DNA from: Nissolia schottii
Lineage: Eukaryota > Streptophyta > Magnoliopsida > Fabales > Fabaceae
Assembly (NCBI GenBank): GCA_003254905.1
Contig: QANU01013949.1
Span: 186,001-250,000 of the forward strand
Length of the DNA stretch: 64,000 nt
Direction: 5' to 3'
This document shows positions 35,212 through 47,532 of the stretch, piece after piece. Position 1 is the stretch's first letter. Each line of letters starts with the position of its first letter. The position numbers were made by a program, and so were the translations under genes. The notes beneath the pieces are model-generated. The model worked only from the letters and a program-made list of their open reading frames with translations. It had not been told where the DNA came from and searched no databases.

Positions 35212-38200
35212 CTTCTTAGATATGGAGCTCATATTAATGTTGAATGGTACAAGCAGTCTAGATCTATAAAATACCTCTTCAAGTACGTAAATAAGGGTCA
35301 TGATTGTGTAACAACTACATTTTATCGAAGTGGTTCTAATCAAGCATCTAAGGAAATAGTGGATGAAATTAACATGTTCTATGATTGTAAATATATTTCA
35401 CCATGTGAAGCTGCTTGGAGAATATTTGGTTTTGATATTTATTACCGAGATCCATTAGTTGAGAGATTAAGATTACATCTTCCGAATGAGCAAAATATTG
35501 TGTTTCATGATAATACTTCAATGAATAAGGTAGCACAAGACCCAACAATATCTCAGTCTATGCTTTTATCGTGGTTAGATGCAAACAATGAATATCTAGA
35601 AGCAAAAATTAACTTATATTGAATTCCTTTCAAAATTTGTTAGGAAATTGCAATTAAGAAAATGGGAGCTAAGGCAAGTTGCAAGCAACAAAATTGGGCA
35701 ATGTTTTTTTATTCCTCCAAGTTGTGGTGAGCTATATTATTTAAGATTGCTTTTGAATATTGTTAGAGGTCCTACGAGCTATGAAGATATAAGAACCATG
35801 GGGGACATTCCTTATCCTACATTTAGAGATGCATGTTAGGTCTGTGGTTTGTTAGATGATGATAAAGAATATTTTGATGCTATAGAAGAAGCAAACCATT
35901 AGGGTTCAGGTCAATTCCTTTGTCAACTATTTGCAAACTTATTATTCTCAAATTCAATGACAAGACTAGAAATAGTTTGTGAGAAGAGTTACAATTATTA
36001 TCTGGTGGTATATTACATAAGCAAAGAACTATACTCAATCATCCAGGTATGTTTAGATTGGAAGTTGTTTGTGAATAAATTGTCTTTGTATATAGTTGTA
36101 TATATAGTAAAAGACCCTAGAAAGATCTGTCTAAAATTTACATTCAATCAAATTAGTCATTCTACAATAATTCCTGCCAAATTGGTCTCTTAAAAGTTTT
36201 AACCTGACCAAATTGTCCCCCAAAAACCAATGAGCTAATTAGTCTCTAGAAAATTCAATTGTAGGACAATTATTCCTTGTAAATATTTAAAGTATGACGA
36301 TTGAAAGATTTATTAAATTTCAATTTAGGAGACTAATAAATTTTATTATTTGGTACAAATCTTGAACTAATTTGGCCTAATTTATTTTAGAGAGACTAAT
36401 TAGTTAAATGTATTTTGTGGCCAATTTGATTGAAATTTTTTTAAGTATAATGATTTCACCAACTTAAAATTTTATAGGGACTAATTTGAGGTTTTTTGCA
36501 TATATATATATAGAGAGAGAGAGAGTAAGAAATTTGTTTAGAAGGAAGAATTTGTTTCTTTTTAGATTTTGTCAAAGATAAAAATGGACCAATTTTATTA
36601 ACTTACCCTAATTTCAAAAGTGTATTTTGTGACCAATTTGATTGAAATTTGTTTAAATATAATGATTTGACCAGCTTAAGATTTTACAGGGACTAATTTG
36701 AGGTATTTTGCATCCCCATGTGTATGCACGCACGCACACATATAGAGAGATAATTACTTAACAAAATTTATAAGGTTTTATTCGATCATTATGTATTTAT
36801 CTGTAAAAGTGTAGGTCTACCACTTACTGATGAAGAACTTTCAAATTTAACTCTTATAGAGATTGAGAAAATAATCAGAAGCAACAACAAAAGTCTTAGG
36901 GACTACTTTTCTATGATGCCTTTTCCAGACATGGAGAACAATGGTGGATTGAATGGTTATTCAAAAATCGGATTAATATGTTATGGACTTCGTTATTGTA
37001 GGATGCAGTTGATTGAGTAACATAATTCATTGTTATCTAAATTGAATGATAAACAAAGGCAAGTCTATGATACAATTATGTCAAAAGTCCATTATGGTGA
37101 TAGTGGTGTATTCTTCCTGTATGGTTATGGAGGAACAGGAAAAACATATGTTTGGAATACATTATCTTTTGCTTTAAGATCTCAAGGTAAGATTGTTCTC
37201 ACTATTGCCTCCATTGGTATTGCTTCTCTTTTATTACTTGGTGGTAGAACTACTCACTCTATATTTGCAATTCCTTTGAATCTCGATGAGTTCTCTACTT
37301 GCAACATAAAGCAAGGGAGTCCTTTGGCTGAGTTCATTATAAAGACTAAACTCATAATTTGGGATGAAGCTCCAATGATGAATAAATATTGTTTTGGAGC
37401 CCTCGACAAAACTATGAGAGATCTTATCAGATTTGAGAGTGAGAACAATTTGAATATTCCATTTGGTGGAAAGAAAATTGTTGTTGGAGGTGATGTTAGG
37501 CAAATACTTCCCATTATTGTAAAAGGAAGTAGGCAAGATATTGTGAACACCACAATTAATTCATCTTATTTGTGGAATGATTGTCAAATATTGACATTGA
37601 CAAAAAATATGAGGCTCCAATCAAACCAAATATCTTCAAATGTAAATGATTTAAAAGCGTTTGCTAATTGGATTTTGAAGATACGCGATGGAAAAATTGT
37701 TGAATCTAATGATGGTGAAAACAAAGTTGAAATACCAAATGATTTGTTAATTCATGATTGGAATAACCCAATAGAGGCTATTGTTCAAGCTACTTATGCA
37801 GACTATAACAATAGTTCAAATGATGAGCGTCATCTAGAAGGCAGAGTTATACTTGCACCTACACTAAACCAGGTTGAAGAGGTAAATGAGTACATGAAGA
37901 AGCTTAATTAAAATGAAGCAATGACATATTTGAGTTCTACTGTAGTTTGCACATTTGATGCTAATAATGTGTTTTTCCAGAATCTTCACACTCCTGAATT
38001 CTTGAATACTATAAGATGTTCTGGTGTACCAAATCATGAGCTTAGTTTAAAGATTAGTTCTCCAATCATGTTGCTAAGGAACATAGATCACTCAACTGGA
38101 TTATGAAATGGTACAAGCTTGTTGGTTACTAAACTTGGAAAGCATATCATTGAAGCTAAATTTATCATAAGAAACAATGTTGGTGAGGAAGTGTTTATTC

Positions 38201-38460
38201 CTAGAATGACTCTAACTCCCTCAGATACAAGATTACCGTTCAAGTTTCAAATGCGACAATTTCCAATTATGGTTTCCTACGCAGTGACCATTAACAAGAG
38301 TCAAGGACAATCTTTATTCAACGTTGGATTAATTTTGAAGAAGTCTGTTTTCAGTCATGGACAATTGTATGTTGTAATCTCAAGGGTTACCAACCGCAAG
38401 GGTCTCAAAATTTTAATATGCCATGATGACTCCCAAAACAATTCTACTAATGTTGTTTAA
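35212..38460 (+). pseudogene. Helitron PIF1-like helicase pseudogene
   Basis: The first block (to 35622) reads AHINVEWYKQSRSIKYLFKY, then CEAAWRIFGF and VERLRLHLPNEQNI. The second (to about 36046) has GELYYLRLLLNIVRGPTSYE and YPTFRDAC. A putative intron runs from GTATGT at 36047 to the acceptor before 36815, keeping PLTDEELSNLTLIEIEKI in register. The main open stretch, 37030-37911 (293 aa), carries Walker A GYGGTGKT and Walker B IIWDEAPM, then GGDVRQILPI. The end (to 38460) has AVTINKSQGQSL and QLYVVISRVTNRKGL. This is the SF1B PIF1 helicase of Helitron Rep-Hel proteins, as used in rolling-circle transposition. Stops between blocks, such as TAA at 37909 and TGA at 38104, and the missing Rep part make it non-functional. 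Confidence 0.88.
36417..36715 (+). repeat. Two direct copies of an 85-bp repeat in the Helitron intron
   Basis: The unit beginning CCAATTTGATTGAAATTT and ending GGGACTAATTTGAGG occurs at about 36421-36501 and again at 36633-36712 with few differences. Related inverted words (TCAATCAAATTAGTC) occur near 36143-36165, so this may be a MITE with one duplicated end. It lies within the inferred helicase intron (36047-36814). Confidence 0.7.
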
Positions 38461-39065
38461 AAAGAAGTTTTTATGAATGTATGAATAAAATAATAATACT
38501 TTGGTCAATCAAGAATTTATACCACCGAGATATTTGGTTTTAATATTGTGTTAGTTTTGGTTTTGATATATCCTGTAAGCGCACAATAATGTTTGTTCTT
38601 GCTACATTTATATGCATTTAAACAATGCATATAGTTATAATAAGTATAATGTATTATCATATATTTACTTACACATAATTTAGTTGATATTATTGTTAAT
38701 AAAAACTTTAAACCGCGCATTTGCGCGAGTATAGATAATAGTGTTGATTAAAACTTGACTCAAGTATTTGAGAATAATGATTAAACTCCCATATTGAGTG
38801 GCCAAAACGTCCAAACAATTGCCACAACTAGCTAGATCTATCGTAATTAGAGCTTCCATTTAATCTATCGAATAGTTAGGGATTGAGTCTTGGCTTGAGA
38901 TCATAAATATTACCATTGGATTATATTTTGTTGGAAGGTTGTTAAGAATTGCTTGTATGTGTTTCTCAATTCTTAACAGATATCCTACCATTACGAGTTA
39001 ATAAAATTTTCTTAAGCTCAACGAAATAAACGTCATAGTTGTTGTTTTCTTCGTATCACACAATT

Positions 39066-41040
39066 AAGAACGTGTTTGGTAGCTAGGCAAAACAACTTTT
39101 AGTTTGAAAAAAGTTGTTTTGATAAAATTAAAGATGTTTTGTACAATAAGAAAAAGGATAAATACCCTACTAAGTCCCTGACATTTGACTTAGTGTCTTG
39201 TTTGGCACTTAATATAAAAAAATTGTCATTCTAGTCCTCAACATTTTTTGTTGTTACACTCGTTAGTCCCTTTGTCTATTTGCTCAGTGATGAGAAGTGA
39301 GGTGGCAGTTAACGAACGTTTGTCCACATCCTCTTCCCTTATCATCTTTCCCCCATTTTCTCCTTGTCACCAACACACCACTCCCTCCACCTCTCTTTTA
39401 TCTCAATTATGCTCTTTCTTCCCTTTCTCATCTCATCTCTCTTGATCCACCATCTCTCACTCTCCTCCCCCTCTATAGTCTGAGACTAAACATTGCCCCT
39501 TCTTATCTGGTCTTCTTCATCATATCTCTCACCCCACCACTCTTACCCCTCCCCCCAATTCCATAACACTGCTCATCAATCTCTCACTTCCATCACTCTC
39601 AAAGTTCCCAATCTCTTGCCACCACCACCTTTCTCACTGTTTGATCTGTGTTTTTAAAAGGGGATTGGTTTTTAGGTGAGGGAAAAGAGGATCCCTCCAC
39701 AATTGATAGGGAAAGGGGCAATGGGCAAGGGCATGAGTAGCAGCGACAACGCTTTGGTGGACTTGTATAGTAGTTGTTCTACAGATTCAAGGAGGCATGA
39801 AGGAGTGGTGGTGTTGGATATGTGGGTTTGCCTCCATCACGTTGGTGTCTGAATCCCTTGTTACCACCATCGACAGTGCTGTCTCACTGGCCACCTAATT
39901 GATCACATCTTTGGTCTACATCGAGATTACCTTGACGACCGTTTCCTGGAAGCGATTTGCGAGCTATTAGGTCTAATCTTTGGCTTGCTCCTCTTTGTCT
40001 CCCTTCAGATATGATTCTTTTTCTTAAATTGTAGATGATGGATATGATTCTGAAACTTTATTTTTGTTGTTGTTGATTTTAGATTAGGTTTTGCGTTAAA
40101 GAGTGATGGGGGGTTGTTGTTGATTTTATATCTAGTTTTGCCTTTTTGAGTTTGTAGGAGTGATGGGGTCATGGTGGTGGTTCCGTTAGTGTGACTTAGT
40201 TGAGGTTTAATGGTGATATAGCAGTGGCCTCGCGATGGTGACTATGGTGTATGCGTGATAGGGTTTCTATTTAGTGGTGGTTTTGGGAGGTGTTTGCAGA
40301 GTGGTGTTGTGTTGGTTTTAGTTGTAAAGGGATGGAGGATTGATGAATATGGTGATGAAGTGTTAGCGGGTTTACGTTGGTGAAGGGTTAGTTGTTTTGT
40401 TTGTGTTTGAGTGGATGACGGTTGATAAAGGATGAAAAGGGAGGTTGAGTTTGAGGGATGATGGTGATAGGTGAGAGAGAGGAAAAGTTGTGTGGATGCT
40501 ATTATGTAAACCTCCATTGGTAGGTTATCTCATAAATAGTGGAGATCATAATGTGTACGATGCATTCAGCTTTTATGGATACACCATAGTTACTTATTGG
40601 TGACTAAGAGAGAGAAGGAGAAATGATTAAGAAAGAAGGCATGGACAAACAGTCTATTGACTGTCACCTCACCCTTCATCACTGAGCACATGGATGGATG
40701 GGCTAACGAGGATAACGACAAAAAAATTAGGGACTAGAGTGACAATTTTGTTATATTAGGAACCAAACAAGACACTGAGTCAAATGTTAGAGACCTAATA
40801 GAGTATTTACCCTAAGAAAAATTAATCAAAAGCTTTTGTTATAGAATTTAATTGCTTTTGCTATAGGCAACAACTGCTTTTTGAACATTTTCTAAGAAAA
40901 GTTGTTTTGCTTTTATGAATAAGATTTTATTTTTCTTATGTTTTTACTAAATTGATCCTAAGTATCAAATTAATATAATATAAATAAATTATTTCATGTC
41001 ATTTTTAATAATTTACCATATAAAAGTGAATTTTTTTATA
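39066..41040. mobile_element. MITE interrupted by the Mutator-like element
   Basis: Sequence left of the Mutator insertion (GTGTTTGGTAGCTAGGCAAA..., from about 39072) and right of it (40822 to about 41040) share the words AAGTTGTTTTG and AAAACAACTTTT in inverted arrangement. The right part carries a segment, AAATTGATCCTAAGTATCAA, with relatives at 41278 and, inverted, at 41725. This indicates one MITE family, one copy of which was split. Exact ends are uncertain. Confidence 0.45.
39156..40812. mobile_element. Non-autonomous Mutator-like element (MULE), 1.66 kb
   Basis: Long inverted repeats of about 170 bp form both ends. The left begins GGATAAATACCCTACTAAGT; the reverse complement of the right begins GGGTAAATACTCTATTAGGT, and similarity continues through CATTTGAC and CTCAGTGATGA. 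An exact 9-bp target duplication TAAGAAAAA flanks it (39147-39155 and 40813-40821), diagnostic of Mutator-type transposition. The interior is a pyrimidine-rich half followed by a GT-rich half, with no transposase. Open frames on either strand (39248-39566, 40242-40517) are low-complexity and unsupported. Confidence 0.93.
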
Positions 41041-41960
41041 CCATCCTAACAAATACATTATCTTAGTGTGTGTTGGCAACCCTTGTTACAACTTTTTCCT
41101 TTTTCTAATAAAAGTTGTTGGGAGAAAATGAATATGTTTGGGTAAAGTCTAAAGTTTTGATAAAAGTTGTTTATTTCAAAAAAATAGTTGTTGAATGAAA
41201 ACAAGTTGTAGTTGAAAATTTAGACATTATTTCTTGAAAAGTTTTTTTGTAAGTACACTTAATGTTATGTTTTTAATAAATTGACCATAACTATCAAATA
41301 TTATATAATATAAATAATTATTTCATACCCTTTTCAGTAATTTTATCATATAAAAGCGATTTTTTTATACAATTCAAATAAAATAAAAGATCTTAAAAAT
41401 ATTTTTCACCAGAAATATTTAAACATAAATTGATTCTCATATAATTGATTATATAAAAATGTAATTATTAAAATAAGCGATTATTTAAATAAGTTTAAGT
41501 GCATGTTTGAGAAAGTTGAAAATTAAACTTATTTCAATAATCACATATTTCAACGATCAATTTTTAATATAATCAATTATGTGAGAATTAATTTATGTTT
41601 GGATAATTAAGATGAAAAGCAATTTTAAGATAATTTGTTTTGTTTAAATTAAATGAAAAAATTGCCTTTATATAGTAAAATTACTAAAAAAAAGTATAAA
41701 ATAATTATTTATATTATATAGATAGGGTCAATTTAGTTACGGTTTAAAAAACTGTTTTTGAGATAATGTCCTCGAAAAAAGCTTTTGCTTTTATCTTCCG
41801 AAACAACTTAAATTTTGTTGTTTATAATATATTTGAGAACATTTATCCAAACGCCATGCTTATTTTAAAAATAACTTTTTTTTGGAGAAATAAATGTTAT
41901 TTTTCCTTTAGCCAAACATGCTCTGATTTTAAAATTTTCTCAAACACATTCTAAAATCAC
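41041..41960. repeat. Cluster of related MITE copies
   Basis: Segments related to 40917-41040 recur in direct orientation at about 41260-41370 (shared TATAATATAAATAA, TTTCAT and ATATAAAAG blocks) and inverted at about 41645-41750. Words such as AAAAGTTGTT (41106, 41165) and AACAACTT (41800) mark further copies. It looks like repeated insertion or segmental duplication of one MITE family. Confidence 0.55.
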
Positions 41961-42899
41961 TTTTTAATTAAAGTATTTAAATATAAATTAATTTTTACAT
42001 AATTAATTATATATAAAAAATTTATTATTAAAATAAGTTTAATTTTACTTTAACACACCAAAGCTTGAGTTGTTGAGATATTGTTTTGGCTTTTTTATGA
42101 GAAGAAATTCTCAATCTTCTCCCAAGTATGCAAAGACACAACCAACCATCATGATATTAATAGTTTCACTCAACGAAGCAAGTAGTCAATAGAGTAGGAG
42201 ATCCATTGTTGTAATGGTGGCGGCCGCTTCTTGTTGCCGACGGAGGTAATTGTTTTCGGTGGGTTTCAGTGACACTAACATTGAGAACGCGTGAATAGGA
42301 CATGCTAGAGAAGATCTAGTGGTAAAAGCAAAGGGTGGTGGAGCATCGGTGGAGTGGAAGGCTACAAAACTTTTCATGAATTTGAAAAATAACAATAGAT
42401 AACAACACGTAAGCTTTCAGAGAGAATATAATTGTGAAATAAATCAGCGTGAATTATGATTGAATTAATTTAATACAATTTGAATATTATGAATACTAGC
42501 AAAATAAGAATTTGGATATTATATTTAAAATTTATAAAAATTGAGATTGATTTCATTAAATAAATTAAATATTTTATTTAAATAAAAAATAATTAATTTA
42601 TATTGTACAATCAAATATAACCTCTCACTATGAATTAAAAAAGATAAAACTTAAAGATAACATAAACATCAAAGATATTGATAGTGAGTAATTACAAGAG
42701 GTTGTTACTTCCTAGACATAATCCAAAACAAATCACGACTCAGGAGACAACGAAACTTTCATCCAAAGTTATCATTGAGCCTAACAAACAAGAGTGAATA
42801 GATAAATCGAGTTAAACTAAAGATAAACAAATAAACCGGGTTATGTTGACCATTGGCTCGGATCAAACCGAATAAAACCGGAACCCCTAACCCAAAAAT
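41961..42899. other. Intergenic DNA upstream of the G3BP-like gene
   Basis: AT-rich, with a GC-richer patch near 42200-42360 that has no recognisable coding content. No transposon ends seen. Confidence 0.45.
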
Positions 42900-42904
42900 T
42901 CGGG

Positions 42905-42913
42905 TATATATAT
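42905..42913 (+). promoter_or_regulatory. Probable TATA box of the G3BP-like gene
   Basis: TATATATAT after TTCGGG, followed by a long CT-rich leader (42950-43020). The leader contains an intron, from GTAACT at 43037 to the acceptor TGCTGCAG before 43672, just upstream of the start codon. Confidence 0.5.
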
Positions 42914-43633
42914 TTCAATGACTTTGGCCCTTGTTGGAGCTCTAGAGATCTCACTCTACTCAACCGCCTCCCTCCTCCTCTCGCCCTCACCTCTTCCTCT
43001 CCCTTGCTCCTAGGTTTTGATCTCTCCCTCGGAGGTAACTCTGCTCCTTTTCTCTTTCCCTGTTTTCAATCGTAGAACAAGCTTCAGTTTTGTTACTTTG
43101 AGTTTTGGTCTTTTCCTTTTGTCATTCTTAACGATTTTTCGCCTTCGTTTTTTTTCATGGTTTGAGCGAAAGCATTTGAATGCTTTATAGCGGTTGTGGT
43201 GCTCTTTGATGATTTGAATTCGGCTTCGGTTTTTAGTTTGGTATGTTAGGGCTTTAAAATAAAACAAGGTTAAAAACAAATCGTGGCTTAGGGTTCACAA
43301 ACATTTATATATGCGTGTATTTATATTGGTTTTGGTTGTTATGATTTCTGATTTATCTCAAAGGTCAGATTTCTTATTGGAATGGTGTAGTGACACATGG
43401 TCGTATTGTATTCATCTGTAACTGATAATTTTGGTCATATGATGGCACATCGATATTAAATTGTCTGAATTAAAGTCAATTGTTGCATTAATTGATGGCT
43501 GAGGGTAACTGCCTTTTTCTCTTGTATTCTTTTTCTTTAACCGTTGTTTTGTTTTGTTTAGGATTGGGCTTTGGGAAATAGCATATTGTGTGTCAGAATA
43601 ACCATGTGCCGTTTACTGGACTAACTGTTTTGT

Positions 43634-43651
43634 TTGTGTGTGTGTGTGTGA
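43634..43651 (+). repeat. TG microsatellite in the G3BP-like leader intron
   Basis: About eight TG units just before the acceptor of the 5'-UTR intron. It replaces part of the usual polypyrimidine tract. Confidence 0.75.
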
Positions 43652-43673
43652 TGTGTATTGTATTGCTGCAGAG

Positions 43674-46600
43674 ATGGCAGTATCTGATGTATCCCCGACC
43701 CCACAAATAGTGGGCAATGCTTTTGTGGAGCAGTACTACTCTATCCTGCATCAAGAGCCAGGCCAAGTTCACAGATTTTACCATGATTCTAGTGTCCTAA
43801 GCCGGCCTGAAGAAGATGGTACCATGGCATTCGTGACTACTATTGAAGTAAGTATTAACATGGAATTTTAAAGAATTGCTTTGATATGGAAACTAAATAA
43901 ATGCAGATTTAGCTTGTGTTAAACAATGAATCCTAAAATATTGATAATTTTTTTTATGTCTTGAGCTGTTGATATCTTAGCATTATATTTTACAGTTAAA
44001 ACAATTTGCATTCATTTATTAGGCATGTCTAAATTGAAATTTCATGGAAAACACCTTGAGGTGGATTGTGTGATTTTCTTGAGAATAGGGGAAACGAAAT
44101 TATACCTTGCAAATCCTGTATCTTCTAAATTAATTGCATGCACAATTGGTAGTTAACATTCTTCAAATCATTGTAAATCATGTTTGTCTACAATGCTATA
44201 ATATGCTGTCAATGTTGCATTTTTTTTCTTCTTTGTTTTAACTGTTCCTGGTTTGTTTTATTGGTGATGGTTATAGACAGTTGCCTCAGTGATAAGAAAA
44301 TGTCATGAAGTCAGGGTTGAGTGATCAGGAGATGGGGGCTAAGATTAACTTCATTAAGTTAACATTGGTGAATGGTGATAATAATCATACTTATAGACTT
44401 CTGGTACCCTGTTTTGTATTTAACGTTGCATTTTGAATGATATTGTTTGTTATCATTTTTCTGGTACCCTGTTTTATATTTATTCTTTGTGAGAAGAAAA
44501 TAGTATGAAAGATAATCATTAGTGACATGTACAGACATGATGTTAATGCAGTGTTGGGAATCCTTTTTTACTACCAAATCTAGTATTTGCTGAGTTTTAT
44601 GTCAAATTGGTTGTGATTAATTGCGACAAATTATTGAACATTTGCTGACTTCAATGTTCTTACTTTATTTTGAAACAGGACATTAATAAAAAGATACTCT
44701 CTCTAAATTACACCAGCTTTAGGGTAGAGATTCTGAGTGCTGATGCTCAGCCTTCGTACAAAGAGGGTGTAATGGTTGTAGTGACTGGCTGCTTAACTGG
44801 AAGTGACAATATGAAAAGGAAGTTTACCCAGTCATTTTTCTTAGCTCCGCAGGACAAAGGATATTTTGTTTTAAATGATATTTTTAGGTATGTTGATGAG
44901 TATAAGTCAATTGATACTGAGTCTGTGCCAACAAATGGTGGTGTTGAAAGCGCTCCAACTGATTCTTTTACCCTGGAGCCTGGTAATTCTTCTATTTACA
45001 TCTCCTGGTTGTAAAAGAAACTTTATTTACTCGTCATTGTGTGCCCTCTAACTCCTTGCGTTTGTTGTTTAAATTTGGAAATTAAAATTATATTTGTGAT
45101 TGTGAATATAGAGCCCAATAATGTTCCTGAAAATATTCCAACTCGTGAAATTGCTATTGTGGACACTGACACTGTCGTAAGCAAAGAAGCAAGTCAAACA
45201 CTGGAGAATGGAAACATATCAGTTACTGAAAATGTGGACCCTGTTAATCACGTGAAGGAATCAAGTCATCAGGAACATCAACCAATCATTGAGAAAGCTG
45301 CTAACACACAGGAGGATGCTCCGAAGAAGTCTTATGCATCTATTGTAAGTTTTATTTATCTTTTTATGTATTTATTTTATTCTTGCGTTGTGTCTGACTA
45401 TATGTGAGTGTTCTGTAATTTTTTGTTTAAGGTGAATGCATTGAATGATAATGCTGCTCCCTTCCATGTGAGGTCATCCCCTGTGAAACCTGCTGAACCA
45501 CCACGTGCACCCAACCCACCTGTGGCAGTAGAAGCACCCACACCTATCTCTGACAGTGCATTGGAGAAGAACAATGAGAATACAGGTAATTTTGCTATTC
45601 TTTGATTACTATGGTTAATTTGTTAAAGAGATTATTGTAATTTTTGTGTTGTTTCATTGGGGCCTTGCCTTGTAACTTCTGTAATTTACCTTTTACAGGG
45701 AAGGCTTATGCAATATTTGTTGCGAATTTGCCAATGAATGCAACAGTAGAACAACTGGAAAAGGCTTTCAAGAGATTTGGGCCCATTAAACGTGATGGCA
45801 TTCAAGTTAGAAGTAATAAGGTTAGTCTATTATAAGGCCTTTTTTGTGGTCAATTTTATTGAATTCATATCAGCAACTACAAATATTCATATAATATTTT
45901 GTTCTCCTTCCAGCAACAAGCATCATGTTTTGGCTTTGTGGAATTTGAATCTGCTTCTTCAATGCAAAGTGCCCTTGAGGTATAGACTTACCTAATGTAC
46001 CGCCTTGAATTGGCTCTCATTTTTCATTAGACTGTGTATCCTTTCTGTTTCATTTACTTGAGTATTTTTAGGTTGTTTCTTATCATTTTAATTGTGCCTC
46101 CCCATTTATGTGTGTAGATGATACATTGCATATTTTGCCTAATTATTCTGTGTTTGAAATGAACTGCTGTTGAAGTCTTTCCATATTCTAACGCTTGAGA
46201 AGTTTATAGTTCTGCTTGCAAGCTATTCCGTCTAATCTAACTTACATGTACTATTTCAGGCCTCTCCTCCGGTTACATTGGACAACCGCAAACTTTCCAT
46301 TGAAGAAAGGCGAGGTATGTAACCAACATTCCTCTTGGCAAATTTGGGACCATATTTCAAAACTTCAGTTGGCATATTTTGTTGATTTTTCCCACAACTT
46401 CTATATTCTTTTGACTGATATTTGACTGGGAACAAATATAAAATGCCCAAATTGCTAGGTGATAGACATGTCACCTGCTCAATGTGCTCATAATACGCTC
46501 CTTGTTTATTGCAGCCAATAATGACAGGGGCAGCAGATATTCATCAGGACGCGGTGGATTCCGGAATGACAGAAATGAAAACTTCAGGGGCCGTGGCTTT

Positions 46601-46816
46601 GGAGGCGGCGGTGGCCGTGGCTTCGTGAATAGGAATGGTTTTGAGAAGAACAGGGATGATTTTGACAAGAATAGGAATGATTTTGAGAAGCGAAGCGAGT
46701 TCTCTGGTCGACCTCGAGGAGGAAATGCTGCTGCTGGGCGTAGCAATGGAGAAACTGCTCCAAGGAGTTATCAAAACGGAGGAAAAGTCAATCGTCAACC
46801 GGTCAAAGCCCAGTAG
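43674..46816 (+). CDS. G3BP-like protein: NTF2 domain plus RRM (stress-granule family)
   Basis: Eight coding exons: 43674-43847, 44679-44982, 45112-45344, 45432-45585, 45699-45820, 45914-45979, 46260-46314, 46515-46816; 469 aa, with a further intron in the 5' UTR. Residues about 10-127 are an NTF2-like domain (VGNAFVEQYYSILHQEP to VLNDIFRYVDE). Then comes a low-complexity acidic/Pro-rich linker (130-285). An RRM spans about 290-365 with RNP2 IFVANL and RNP1 CFGFVEF. The C-terminal tail is Gly/Arg-rich with RGG-type repeats and repeated F-[ED]-K-N units. This order is that of Ras-GAP SH3-binding protein (G3BP) homologues, cytoplasmic RNA-binding scaffolds of stress granules; plant members have been linked to stress and immune responses. 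Splice joints all keep frame. A TG repeat sits upstream of the first coding acceptor. Confidence 0.95.
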
Positions 46817-47118
46817 AGTGCTTCGTTTTGTTGTGTCGGGTAATCGAGTGGCATCGGCATTCTCCTATAGGCGGCTTTTAGGGATTTTGGTGTGCAATTT
46901 GATTAGTCTTTCTTTCTAGCTGTCGTGATCCTTTAGCTTATGAGTTCTTTGGTTACATTGCGTAATTCTTCATACTTAAGCCCTTCTTTCTTTTTTAATT
47001 TCTTCCAATTTTGTTACACTTTGTATCTAAGTTTCTGGAATAATTGTTTTGGTATTGGTAACGATTATATGCCATTTTTTTTATACAAATTTGTGTGTTC
47101 CTTGCTGCTTGTTTATTA

Positions 47119-47530
47119 CTCCCTCGTTTGAAAAACTAAAAAGCTTTCAACATTGACATGAACTTATGTTGATTACCATAAAACGCACCGTCAAATTGTG
47201 TAACTATTTAATATTTAATTATTTATAATTTAATTATAGCATCTTAAAATTAAAAAAAATGGAAAGAAAAAAAAGTAGGTTTTATTTCATTTTCAAATTT
47301 AAAAGAATATTATTTTCGGCATGTAATTTTTTGTTTAATCTTACATTGTTCTATTTCTTAGTCTTTTAGATTGATAGGTTTTATAATCAGGTTAGGTTAA
47401 GACTAGAGACAAACTTTACTTAGGTTAAAAATAAAAAACTTACACATTTGTGTTTAAATATATTGAGTTATGAGTAAATTTAAAAATATAAAAAAGATTA
47501 ACACTAAGTAATCGAGGGTAATTGAGGGAG
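47119..47530. mobile_element. Stowaway-like MITE (Tc1/mariner type)
   Basis: The left end CTCCCTCGTTTGAAAAACTA and right end ...GGTAATTGAGGGAG give the CTCCCTC terminal word typical of Stowaway elements. TA dinucleotides flank both sides (47117-47118 and 47531-47532), the expected target duplication. The element is 412 bp, AT-rich and non-coding, about 300 bp after the G3BP-like stop codon. Confidence 0.75.
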
Positions 47531-47532
47531 TA

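Larger units (their letters stand above)
35212..38740 (+). mobile_element. Decayed Helitron with helicase remnant and 3' hairpin
   Basis: Helitron-type PIF1 helicase sequence runs from about 35212 to 38460. About 250 bp later a GC hairpin, CGCGC-ATTT-GCGCG (38714-38727), stands alone in AT-rich DNA and is followed by AGTATAGATAATAGT, resembling a Helitron 3' terminus with a mutated CTRR end. The 5' end was not found; the RNase H relic abuts the coding part, so the element is probably truncated. The Rep/HUH domain that precedes the helicase is missing. Confidence 0.7.

Noticed and set aside
39248-39566. Ser/Pro/Leu-rich frames inside the MULE
   Set aside because: Low-complexity translation of a pyrimidine-rich stretch, in two frames at once.
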